DNA of 64,000 nt from Axinella damicornis (Eukaryota > Porifera > Demospongiae > Axinellida > Axinellidae), in assembly GCA_963931865.1 (NCBI GenBank), contig OZ007515.1, positions 746,501 to 810,500 of the forward strand. Direction: 5' to 3'. A program made the position numbers and the translations under genes. The notes under the pieces are model-generated. The model was not told the origin of the DNA. It saw only the letters and a program-made list of their open reading frames with translations, and did no database searches. Shown here one piece after another: positions 25,072 through 36,217 of the stretch. Position 1 is the stretch's first letter. Each line of letters begins with the position of its first letter.

Positions 25072-26381
25072 ATCGGGTGGTGCCAGTGGACTTACAGCCA
25101 TTCCTGTCATCTGGAAGCATTTCTTGTAGTGTCATTTCTTGTCTACACAGCACATGGATCATGCAATGCATGAGCAAAGTAACCACAATAATCGATTTGT
25201 TTATTTGCATCATTTCTCCCCTGTAGTTCTTGGGACAGTGAATTTTTTTGCAATAATGTGATGTTCCAGCTATTCTCTATCTATTAATGGTATTTTCAAA
25301 TGCTTATAAGCTATAAAACAAATTTGTACCAAAGATAAATACAAGGTATATCAAACGTACCGTTTGCACATTGACAGCTGCTTCGTACAATCGGTTTGTA
25401 GCACCCCCATGTGATCGGTACCGTAAGATAGCCTTTTGAAGTGGAATTTAGCGTACCGAGTTTACGCAACCAATTGAGAAAGTATGCGGAAGCTGTGACC
25501 CCACTAAGTACCAGGAAGCAAATTCCATCATGCCGGAAGTAAAGCATGCGTGGGCGGGGCGCTGCAATTAAATCTCCGCGTAGGAACGTTTCCCGTGACG
25601 GTTGCGTTTCGTACTGGACTCAACTATTAGAGTGAATTGAACCTGATATTCTTGGTGATGCTGCATAATTACATAGTGTTTTTGAGTACAGGCACGTAGT
25701 TGTCTGTAAGTAATTTACTCACAGTCAGTATAAGACCGCTTTGAAAGTGCAGAGCAGCCTTCTCCCATGGGGAAAATGTTCACAGAATGACAGCGTGCAT
25801 ATGTGATCCCACTCTGCCATGCACCCAGCCCCTTTCGAGATCTTGTCGGTGCCAAAGCATTGCGTCAACAGTGGGAGGGGGGGCTGGGTGGGTGGGAGAT
25901 GATGGTGAGTATAGAGTTAGGGGTTCAGAGTACTCCGGTAGTGGGTGCTAACTGATGTCCACAGAGAACAGTTACACAAGAACTCAACTCACATGGACAT
26001 TACAAGATGACATGATGCATCCATGTATATATGCATACACCAGTCACTGGCATGCACGAGTCTACATGCACAAGTACGCATACCTCAGGATGATTATTGC
26101 ACAAGTGTAGTATCGTAACTTAAAATGGGGTAACCCCCTTGAGGACAGGCTTAATTTGAGTTCATTTTCTTATGAATTTCATTCTTTACACAGATGACTT
26201 GTTGACTGCCACCAGCAGAAACCTACCTGGTAAAGCAGCAAGCAAAGTTATGGCCAGTGTGGGTGGCTGAAGAAAGAAGATGCGTACAAGACTGGTTGCA
26301 AAACTATTTTGTACGATATTACCATGCTCATGTGCACATGATGGGCTCAAGTTCAACCAATTCCAACCAAATACAAACCTG
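25072..26381. other. Non-coding stretch
   Basis: No recognisable coding exon, RNA gene or mobile element was found. Part of it could be intron or flank of the unrecognised gene to the left. Confidence 0.5.
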
Positions 26382-26390
26382 CCATTGACA

Positions 26391-26964
26391 TAGTCTCGCA
26401 AGCCAGCCTCTTTTTCTACAAGGGGGCGCGCGCGGAGGGGAGGGAAAAAGAGTCTGGTGACTTAAGCCAACATTTCGTTTTCTCTGCCGGAATGTGGGTA
26501 GAGCCAATGAGATTGCAGCAGTCACATGATTTTCATAGCGTAATTCAGAGACAGTGCGTGCGATTGCCATCGCTGCAAAGCGCAACTAGGCTATCCACGG
26601 TTGTGCCCCAAGCAAGAATTAGCAGTGAAGAACTCCTTCAGCGGACGGGATGTACTCGTGAGTCTTCTAACCGGCACTGGAAAATCGCCTTGTTACTACG
26701 TATATACTGCTGAAGGCTTTTCCCTGGCTCACCTTTCAACGGTTACTACTCTCCAGAGCTTTGCGAGCCTCCTCCAACTTGCTTCGCAGTCGCACATTTG
26801 AAAGTTGTGGGCAATAATTGGATAGCTATCATGTGACTTTTTCATTTGTTACAGTTGATTGCATTCCACTGGGTAACGAAATGTTGGCTTAAGTCACCAG
26901 ACTCTTTTTCTCTCCCCCTCCGCGCGCGCCCCCTCGTAGAAAAAGAGGCTGGCTTGCGAGACTA
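26391..26964. mobile_element. Long foldback element carrying RecQ-like helicase motif I
   Basis: A 574-bp element with TIRs of about 87 bp, TAGTCTCGCAAGCCAGCC to GGCTTGCGAGACTA. Perfect 9-bp target-site duplication ccattgaca (26382-26390 and 26965-26973). The interior plus strand (about 26594-26720) reads CPKQELAVKNSFSGRDVLVS, followed by TGTGKS and PCYY, a RecQ-type Q-motif/Walker A segment with no longer reading frame. Confidence 0.9.
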
Positions 26965-27204
26965 CCATTGACAGTTGAATGACTATCATGACAAAGTAAT
27001 AATCAGGGGTGCCAGTTTCAAGTCGGGCTGAGTTCATGGGGGTCTTTCAGCGGCAAATACCAGCTCCTTCAGTCTCTGTTACAACTTCCATAAATACTCG
27101 TCCACTCTATCCTACATGTAAGTCTAAAGTGTGTCCAAAAAAACCCGTTCCTCACGACAGCTTCAGTTCACCTTTCCTCATGGCGCGGCCGGCGACAGTC
27201 CTAG

Positions 27205-27303
27205 CTGTACTTTGACCCTTGGTCCGTTCCGTGGAATAAGGTGGTGTTTCCGATCCGGAACGTTCCGTTCCGGTCCGTTCCGTTCCGGGAAATACGGAGG
27301 GCC
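27205..27303. repeat. GGAAC-rich dispersed repeat, copy 2 (inverted)
   Basis: Reverse-complement homologue of 21613-21722. It ends about 50 bp before the inositol monophosphatase ATG. Confidence 0.8.
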
Positions 27304-27353
27304 TAATATATGTGTGGGCGGGGGAGGTGGATTCCTGAGTTGCCTGACAAGAA

Positions 27354-30300
27354 ATGGCTACCCAAGCTGAGATTGATGAGTGCTATGAAGTTGCTGTGGA
27401 CCTAGCCAAGAAAGCTGGGGCTGTGAGTAAACCGTGACTACCATATATGGGTGGCTGTCACAGTGCAAGTTACCATATGCTACCATACGTCATGTGTACA
27501 CTGGAAATTATGCATGCTGAAGAATATAACCTATCTAGTCTTGGAACCAGACCCTTCATACAGCAACGATGAGTCTGGAAACAGACCCTTCATACAGCAA
27601 CGATGAGTCTGGAAACAGACCCTTCATACAGCAACGATGAGTCTGGAACCAGACCCTTCACACAGCAACGATGAGTCTGGAACCAGACCCTTCACACAGC
27701 AACGATGAGTCTGGAACCAGACCCTTCACACAGCAACGATGAGTCTGGAACCAGACCCTTCACACAGCAATGATGAGTCTGGAACCAGACCCTTCACACA
27801 GCAACGATGAGTCTGGGCACGCCTACATTCTCGCAGAATGCATACAGAGTAGTTGGGTATACGTAATTAGCAATCAGTGGATGATACTTGATCTCGCTCA
27901 TTGCTCCCCCAACATGTCTAGCACTGAAGCCTGGTGAGAAACCATTTCCATATGATGTCATTTGCAAATCAACCAATTTGATTGGTCACACCATGCATGC
28001 AGCGTTCTGGTGTGGGGACACTGACTCAAATTTAGGTGGTTCTACCTCGTCATGCGCTGATGGGACTCAAACCAGTTCACAGCTGCACATTCACCCTGTT
28101 TTGTTATGGTGGAGGATATCCAGTAGCTAAGTCTGGTCTTGCCACTTCCAGGTAGCCCATGAGGCTCTACACCGCGACAAGAGCGTGGTCACAAAGTCCT
28201 CATCAGCTGACCTTGTGACAGAGACTGACAAGAAGGTGGAGGAGCTGATCATCTCCAGCCTCAAGGAGAGGTTCCCGGCTCACTGGTGAGTGGGGTCATG
28301 CCAACCCAATATGGAGTCTTGAGCCTGACAGTTAATTTCATGGAACTCTGAATTTCATCCGCAAGACTCAAGGTATCTATTTCAGATTTAGGCATCACCA
28401 TAGCAACATGAATAGTTCTTGGTGGTGCCTTTGGAATGAGGCTATGGTGGGACCAGACTGAGTGGATGGCCACATGTGTGGTTTCATTCCCTCCACAGTT
28501 TCATAGGAGAGGAGTCTGTGGCGGAGGAGGGTGGATGCGACCTGACTGATGACCCCACTTGGATGGTGGACCCCATCGATGGGACAACAAACTTTGTGCA
28601 CAGGTACTGCAGGTTGCAGGATCTTGGTAGTAGAGTCTATAGCTGCTAGCCCCTCTCTGCACCTCAGCTAGCCGGATGTAGAGGGTCTAGTGGCTAGGCT
28701 GGTGGTAATAGAGCAAAGCCTGTTGCTATTGGCTACGGTTAAATAAGTCAATCCCAACCATATAAGGATTGCAGTTTGTTTTGCTCTTTTACTACATGTA
28801 GATCCTAGAATGTTTTTCGTTTTTCAGATTTCCGTACTCTGCAGTGTCTATTGGACTAGCAGTTAACAAAATGGTATGAGAAGTTATAGCATACTAATGG
28901 CTATATACATGTACCGAGTACAATGCACATAATAATTGAATCTGGTTGTGGAACTGAGTGCATGTGACATGCAGGATACAACCACTTGGAGCAGAATAGG
29001 CATTTTGAGCTAAGGATACCAGGAAGCCTTCATTCTAAGCTTTAATCTAAATGGCGTATACAAGTTGCCCTAACCTGTGCATGCTTTAGAAAATGTACGC
29101 AATTATTGAGTCAAGTAACATCAATTTTTTGGACTGTCATTGTTTACTCACTCACATGCTTAAAATGTATGCAATTGAATGGAGTTGACGTTAATTTTTA
29201 AATACTTGTGTATTGCGGTTTCAATTCCTGCATGAACTAGTTGTCCTATTCTGCGATCCTCTCATGGACTGTCATTGTTATGGCAAATGTTCTACACACA
29301 CCACTCACCAGTCTGTCGTAGGTGTGGTGTACAACTTTGCCTTGGACCAGCTGTTTGCTGCCAAGAAGGGTGCAGGGGCCACCATGAACGAAGACCCCAT
29401 CCACGTGTCCCAGTGTACAGGTACTGGAGTCAAGATGGTAGAATAAGCAGCTGACAGAAGATAACGTTGTTTCCTTTTCCTTCTTCTCGTTAAATCTTTA
29501 GAGCTGAACCGGGCAATGCTACTGACTGAACTGGGCTACAACCGCAAGCCAAACGTGCTCCAACCCAAGACAGACATCATCTATAAACTGGGGGCAGAGC
29601 CCAACCCAGTGCATGGGTTAGTGGCCCTGCACACCTGGGTTTATCCAGCTGGGAGGTGAGCTCACCCTGTTCTTTATCCCCCTCACAGCATCCACAGCCT
29701 GGGGTCAGCTGCTCTGAGCATGTGCATGGTGGCGTGCGGGGGTGCTGACGCCTACTACGAGTACGGCATCCACTGCTGGGATGTTGCAGCTGGTGATGTC
29801 ATTGTTCGAGAGGCTGGGGGTGTGACATTCTCACCCAAAGGTTCGTGATAAGTTAACCTATTATAATTATAGATGTCACTTCCCATATAAGGAATGTAAA
29901 CATAAACATTCAAAGAGTAACATAACAAAATGAGCAACTCTTAATGCCATGTAGTCTTGTTCCCAGACCCTGAACGCGCACACACGAAAAACCTTTTTCG
30001 CGGGTGCGCGTTCAGGGTCTGGGAATGAGACTAAATACCTTGCAGGAAGCTATTGCTTTGTATAATTATAGCTATGTTGTAATGCCTGAAGAAGATTACC
30101 AGACTGTAATCAAAACATTGCAAAATAAAATTTGTTGCAAACTACCGTCTATGTCCGAGACCCAAATTGCTATAGAACATGTCATTCCCCAGATGTAACA
30201 TCCTGTCGACTTGAAGACACAGCTGCATAACCTACACGCTTCTCTTCAGTTAGATCCTACAGTTAGCATGTAGCTAGCTGGTTCAAGGAAATGCAGGAAA

Positions 30301-30636
30301 ATGTCTTAGAGGCAATCACTATATTAATTTTAGACCACCAGATTGAAGATGTAATCAAAACATTGCAAAATTAAATTTCTATCCCTTGGCTAACCTTCAC
30401 TTGTATCTTGTAGCTATATTGCAAATAGCCAAATACAGGCCACCATGGAAGAGGGGGAAATATTTCACTGCATGACCAAGGTAATACCACTTGTGATTGT
30501 GAACCTTTCTCACACTTGTTCTGCAGGTGAGCAGCCACTGGACCTGATGAGAAGAGGAGTACTATGTGCTTCCACAGAGCACCTTGCTCAGCAGCTAGTA
30601 CCTCATATAAACCATTTAGAATACCCCACAAAGTAG
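27354..30636 (+). CDS. IMPA1: Inositol monophosphatase
   Basis: Eight exons: 27354-27422, 28152-28285, 28499-28603, 28828-28873, 29312-29420, 29502-29616, 29689-29840, 30527-30636. All phases agree. The protein is 279 aa (human IMPA1 277). It is a cytosolic Mg-dependent, Li-sensitive phosphatase releasing free inositol from inositol monophosphates. Metal-site motifs are FIGEES (Glu72/73), DPIDGTTNF (Asp92, Asp95) and [19 protein letters not shown]. The [13 protein letters not shown] loop and GGADAYYE are also conserved. The C-terminal [11 protein letters not shown] matches the family GGPFDLMSRR. IMPA1 versus IMPA2 cannot be separated without a tree. Intron 1 has a 34-bp minisatellite, and intron 7 has a foldback MITE. 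Confidence 0.95.
27540..27815. repeat. 34-bp minisatellite, about 8 copies, in IMPA intron 1
   Basis: Unit GAGTCTGGAACCAGACCCTT plus CACACAGCAACGAT. Its GTCTGG-aa-CCAGAC core is palindromic and resembles the foldback termini. Confidence 0.92.
28650..28705. mobile_element. Short foldback related to the 24635 TIR element
   Basis: CTAGCCCCTCTC at the left and GAGGGTCTAGTGGCTAGGCTG at the right form a stem in IMPA intron 3. No clear target-site duplication. Confidence 0.55.
29952..30033. mobile_element. Foldback MITE in IMPA intron 7
   Basis: An 82-bp near-perfect hairpin, TAGTCTTGTTCCCAGACC to GAATGAGACTA, including GAACGCGCAC/GTGCGCGTTC in the stem. Flanks aatgccatg and aataccttg match at 7 of 9. 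Confidence 0.8.
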
Positions 30637-31289
30637 TAGACTATGTAGCTAGATCAGTAGTTGGTAGCTAATTATTTTCAGTGACCAACTATTACATCTT
30701 GATCAATCGTCAGATCGTATAGTTATTTTGTGCTATATGGGCACTCCATGGCACTGCTCACATGTAACGGATGGTTGTATAATCAAAACTTCCATAAAAA
30801 AAAAAAGAGGGAACATACACAATTATGTAGCTAAACAGCTATAGCTACAACCTAATTATCTAAGCCTGGCATGCGCACTGTAGAGAGGATGATGCAATCA
30901 CATAATTGAAAGCGAGCTGATGCAATCACATAATTGAAAGCGAGCTGGCCTAAAGTGAAAGATGTCACAGGTAAGAGCTACTGTAATGGGGGTAGGGGCC
31001 TGGGCAACTTAGACCATCAATCCATAGCTAGCTATATTAATATGTTTTCCTTTGCTGGGTGGACTTATGTAAAATGGATGGACCAACAGTAAAGGGGAAT
31101 GCATATGGCCAGGTCTTGACATAAACAGATCAGGACTTGCATAAAGCTACACTAATCAACTGTGAGTTTCATATCAATAGTTATGTAGCTGTGCTATGTC
31201 GAATTACAGCCACATTCAGCTGCCATAATTCCACTAATGAGCCCATCAGGCGTTCTCCGTACGCATGCTGCCACACAATCATTCTTGTC

Positions 31290-32490
31290 AAGAATCTTCA
31301 ACGGCTCGGTCTTACAAGAATCTTGCTTGGTCTTGCAAGAATCTTCAACGGCTCGGTCTTGCAAGAATCTTGCTCGGTCTTGCAAGAATCTTGCTTGCAT
31401 GGTCTTGCAAGAATCTTGCATGGTCTTGCAAGAATCTTGGACGGTCTTGCAAGAATCTTTCTCGGTCTAGCAAGAATCTTGCATGGTCTTGCAAGAATCT
31501 TGCATGGTCGTGCAAGAATCTTGCTCAGTCTTGCAAGAATCTTGCTTGTGGTCTTGCATGAATCTTGCATGGTCTTGCAAGAATCTTGCTCGGTCTTGCA
31601 AGAATCTTGCTTGGTCTTGCAAGAATCTTGGACGGTCTTGCAAGAATCTTGCTCGGTCTAGCAAGAATCTTGCACGGTCTTGCAAGAATCTTGCTCGGTC
31701 TTGCAAGAATCTTGCTTGCATGGTCTTGCAAGAATCTTGCTCGGTCTTGCAAGAATCTTGCTCGGTCTTGCAAGAATCTTGCTTGCATGGTCTTGCAAGA
31801 ATCTTGCATGGTCTTGCAAGAATCTTGGACGGTCTTGCAAGAATCTTTCTCGGTCTAGCAAGAATCTTGCACGGTCTTGCAAGAATCTTGCTCGGTCTTG
31901 CAAGAATCTTGCTTGGTCTTGCATGAATCCTGCTTTGTCTTGCATGAATCTTGCACGGTCTTGCAAGAATCTTGCACGGTCGACGTCTTGCATGAATCTT
32001 GCACGGTCTTGCAAGAATCTTGCATGGTCTTGCTTGGACGGTCTTGCAAGAATCTGGCTTGCATGGTCTTGCAAGAATCTTGCTCGGTCTTGCAAGAATC
32101 TTGGACGGTCTTGCAAGAATCTTGCTCCGGTCTAGCAAGAATCTTGCTCGGTCTTGCAAGAATCTTGCTCGGTCTTGCAAGAATCTTGCTCGGTCTTGCA
32201 AGAATCTTGGACGGTCTTGCAAGAATCTTGCTCGGTCTAGCAAGAATCTTGCACGGTCTTGCAAGAATCTTGCTCGGTCTTGCAAGAATCTTGCTTGGTC
32301 TTGCATGAATCCTGCTTTGTCTTGCATGAATCTTGCACGGTCTTGCAAGAATCTTGCACGGTCGACGTCTTGCATGAATCTTGCACGGTCTTGCAAGAAT
32401 CTTGCATGGTCTTGCTTGGACGGTCTTGCAAGAATCTGGCTTGCATGGTCTTGCAAGAATCTTGCTCGGTCTTGCATGAATCTGATTCTT
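31290..32490. repeat. 21-bp minisatellite (CTTGCAAGAATCTTG...) of about 1.2 kb with higher-order structure
   Basis: Unit GGTCTTGCAAGAATCTTGCTC with variants (CACGG, CATGG, GACGG). CTTGCAAG is a perfect palindrome, and 21 is a multiple of three, so several frames stay open on both strands. A stretch of about 240 bp starting near 31877 recurs 382 bp later (near 32259) with the same rare variants, including the GTCGACGTC interruption, so there is a higher-order duplication. Confidence 0.95.
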
Positions 32491-35400
32491 GCAATTTTGA
32501 GAGACACCTCTCCCCCAAGTAGCTACATTATGTAGCTAGCTATATCAGTGTTTAACTACCATCCAAACAGTGGGTTTCTTCTGATGACCTCCTTAAGAGT
32601 CAAATTCGGGCAGAAAATAATCATGAGGCACACCACAGACAAAAAAAGAACCGGTTTCCATGGTTGCAGTGAAATTCCAGTATTGACCCTATAATGACTA
32701 TTGCCATACTTCAAATTCTAGAAGGTAACACATTAACACTACAGCATCCTGTACAGCAATTCTTTGTTGGTACACATGAATTGTAGGCACTACTTTAATT
32801 GTATAATCACCTTATGTGTGGTATTTGGTGTTATAGTTTTTGTATAAAAGGCTTGTTTTCTGTGGTTATAGTATTTGGTACAGTCATGTTGTTGAGTATT
32901 CAGTTGTGAGCAGTAGCCCTGATAGTAACTTGATGTGCGGCTAGGCAGAGCTATATAGCGGTGGCACAGTCAACAAATCAGTACACCGATTGTGGAGGAT
33001 CGTAATAGAAGTGCTTGCTACATTTTTAGGTAATATAAATTACGTAATTATCCTAACATGCTACTTAATAGCCACTATTGATCATAGAAAAGTACAGCAA
33101 AAAGTTGTGTGAGCCCAAAATAAGTACATGTACCCGTAGCTATGACATGGGACATGCTTTCAGCCTCTAATTTGTTTACTTTGACAAATTTGAAGTGCCT
33201 TGTCTCTGTACTCGGGATTATCCTCTGAATAATATTTGTGTCTTGAGGTTAGACATCTGTGAAAATCAGATTGAAGGATTTGTGAGTCAACTATGCGTAT
33301 TATTAGCTACCAAGTTAGCTAGCTACATAGCTAGATTAGTCTATCAAATTTGGGTCAATTTGGACCAGTTGGATGTGAGCACAGCAGCTTTGATCTTGAC
33401 AAACACTGAACCATCCTCCATAAAGAAGCAAACTGGAAGGCAGACATTTAGTCAGCTCATAGCTACACTGCACTAGCGAGGCTGAAACAGCTGTATCAGT
33501 TGCACTCAGGAAGGCATCCACTGATCTACAACTCCTATAGTGAGCAAAAACTAAATTTTGCTGGAGAACTAAGGAAGCCAGCCCAATTAGTATACTGCCC
33601 GTGTGTGTGGCTGTATATCTGTTGCTGGCTACTAGTCAGTTCAGACCTGCAGTGAAGTAGCTGAAACAGCCGCATGTAGCTAGTTGCACTCAGGAGAGGT
33701 TTGAAATGTACAATGTACAACATTCAGTAAATACTTGCCTACTGCCTAGCAACCTTGTAACAATGTATTGGTCGTTACCATCCTGCAGGCAGCTGACTGT
33801 CTCCAATGAACATGCACCAGTCTTGTCTGCTCTAGCTCAGACCAGCTGTGACTACAGAGGCACCACATATTTCACATGAGACAGTTCTCCGTATGCATGC
33901 TGCCACACAATCATTCTTGTCCGGTGACTGTGAACGGTGAACAGGAACCATTCAGTGCAATTATTGCAGTACTGTACAGGTTGCCATGGTTACATGGTAA
34001 GAATGTCAGGTGCAGCTAGCTATAGTACAGAACTCTGTCTCTGAGATATAACACTCTCCATCCCATGCACCCAACCAGTGGTTTTCCTCCTTAAGAGCTA
34101 AATTCTGGCTGACAAACTTCTTATCATGCGGCAAACCACTGCTAAAAATGCCATGAAGCGGTTGCCATGGTTGCAGTGAGCACTTCTATAATTATAGTAG
34201 TTATGTCATTGCGTTTTTGATAACTGATACTGCAGTCACATGACATACGATATTCCTATAGCACATAGCTGCAGTATGCTTTACGTCAAATTATGGAATC
34301 TTTTGTATGTAATTAGTCTCATTCCCAGACCCTCAATACGCATGTAATTCTAATATGCTCTATAGGATGCATGGATGTGTACCGGTAGTTGTGTAACTCA
34401 ACCCTATAATATCCTGGCTACTGATACCGCAGTCACATTACATACAATATCATGTGATACTCCTGTAGCACATTACAACTGTAATTAGCTTTATTATCAT
34501 ACTTCGAATTCTTCCGACCAGCCAGACATTGATACAGGATGTACTACGTGTGTAACGTAATCCTAACATGCTGTAGAGTGGATGTAAACCACTGGCAGCT
34601 AGCTGGTTACGTAACTGCACTCTGTAAACCATATAGTGGGCTAACGATACTGCAGGTCAATTACATGAAGTTCTTGAATTACATTCCTGCAGCACATAAC
34701 ATCAGCACACAAGTAGTTTGCAACTTGCGGTGAGTACGTGAGAGGTGGTTATTGCAGCTGGTCAGCTGCTGCAGATGCCTTTACTGTAGCACTTCAGGCT
34801 CAGGTAAGGAACAATATGATTGTGGTATACTAGGTTGCAAGTTAGCTAGCTATGGTAGCTAGTAGCAGCTGCCTTTACTGTAGCACTTCAGGGAAGCAAC
34901 AAGATATTTGAGGTTGCATGCCAGTTAGTTGCAGCTGGCTATACTGTAGCATTTCAGGCCCAGGTAGCTACGCTAAGCAGCAATGTAAGGTCAACTGCAA
35001 GCCAGTTAGCTATGATATAGTTGCTACTGCTTGACATGTTGTATGTGCTAACCAGTCTGCGTGCATGGATGTGCATGTCTAACACGTATTATGCGCACCA
35101 ATTCCCTGCCAAAGTAATCAGCTCAGATCTTCAAAAATTGTCAGTGTTAAGAGTTTAATCCAGGGAATCTTCACTGTATTTTGGGGGATGGGGAAGCCAT
35201 GGCTGTTTATTCAACTAGATGAAACCCTGGGCATGAGGTTGCTGGGCAACCAGCCACTGCCCTCCAGTGAATAATAGTACTAGTACCTACGCAAGTTACT
35301 TTTGAATTCTCCTCACTTTCTGAGTGTTGAAATTGGTACAGAATTATGGAATTTTACGTGCATGGTGATCACAAGCACAACAATCTCGCAAATCCAGTTA

Positions 35401-35565
35401 TTTATCTCTAGTCCCTAATTCCTCACAATTATCCAATTATTGTAATCGTTCCAACAAATATTTCAAGATTCTAATTACTGATTATAGTATCAGTACGTAA
35501 AATTCAGAGTTTCAAACTGGTAGCATTCAACTCTTTACCGACTGTAAAGAAACTGTTCAAAAAGC

Positions 35566-35650
35566 ATGTCACATGACAGTGACAGTACACACCACCACTG
35601 TCACATGACAGTGACGGTACACACCACCACTGTCACATGACAGTGACGGT
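35566..35650. repeat. 32-bp tandem repeat, about 2.7 copies
   Basis: Unit TGTCACATGACAGTGACGG plus TACACACCACCAC. Confidence 0.85.
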
Positions 35651-35693
35651 ATCACTGTATCCCATCACGGAATGCAGTCAGCACATATCATCG

Positions 35694-35815
35694 ATCAGGA
35701 GAGGAGATTTCTTTCTCTCCTAGGAGTCTACTCAGCTCTACTGAGTAGGTGTAGTGTTTTCACCTGAAATATATCGCATCTTTTGGGGGGGATGTACACT
35801 GTACAGCTGTCGGTC
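35694..35815 (+). mobile_element. SINE-like body, copy 1
   Basis: TTTCTTTCTCTCCTAGGAGTC, the CTTAGCTCTAC-like segment, AGGTGTA...TTTCACC, ATCGCATC and GGGGATGTA match 46185-46300. The tRNA-like head of the other copy is missing here. Confidence 0.55.
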
Positions 35816-36217
35816 CCAGGGTGCTGGCTAGTAGCTATTACCATTCAGTTGCTATAGTTCTGGTCACTTGTTAGCCACTCTGCTGCATGGTGGTTTCTCA
35901 TATAGAGGAAAAAAAGGCCTAGACTCTCTTGTAGCTAGACAGTTCCAGTAGCTAACCCTGACACTATGAATCAACAGCAGCAGCTGCAACTGCCATGAAA
36001 AACTCTTGGTATGCTGGTTCAACTGGGTTAATTGATACAAAGTCAACTTAATTAGCATGCCACTGACTTCTTTCATTAATTGAATTAGCTTGAGAAAAAA
36101 GATACTCATGAAAGTGTACTTTATATTTTGCAGTGAACAAGATATACCTTTGCATTGCTGTGATTGCTGTAACATTGAGCCAGTGCAAGTCGTGATTCCC
36201 CTACCAAGCTGAAGTGG

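Larger units (their letters stand above)
30637..36217. other. Gene-poor repeat region
   Basis: No conserved exon was recognised. Contents: the 21-bp satellite-like array at 31290-32490; two diverged copies of a longer repeat (flanks of that array and 33885-34200, sharing GCATGCTGCCACACAATCAT and CCTCCTTAAGAG); a 32-bp repeat at 35566-35650; and a SINE-like body at 35694-35815. Open frames inside the array are artefacts of periodicity. Confidence 0.7.

Noticed and set aside
24949..25173. 74-aa frame across the right TIR of the 428-bp element
   Set aside because: It starts inside the transposon and is not supported by similarity.
31467..32507. 346-codon open frame on the minus strand and similar frames on the plus strand
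   Set aside because: Produced by a 21-bp tandem repeat without stops; several frames on both strands are open equally, and no start, splice or family support.
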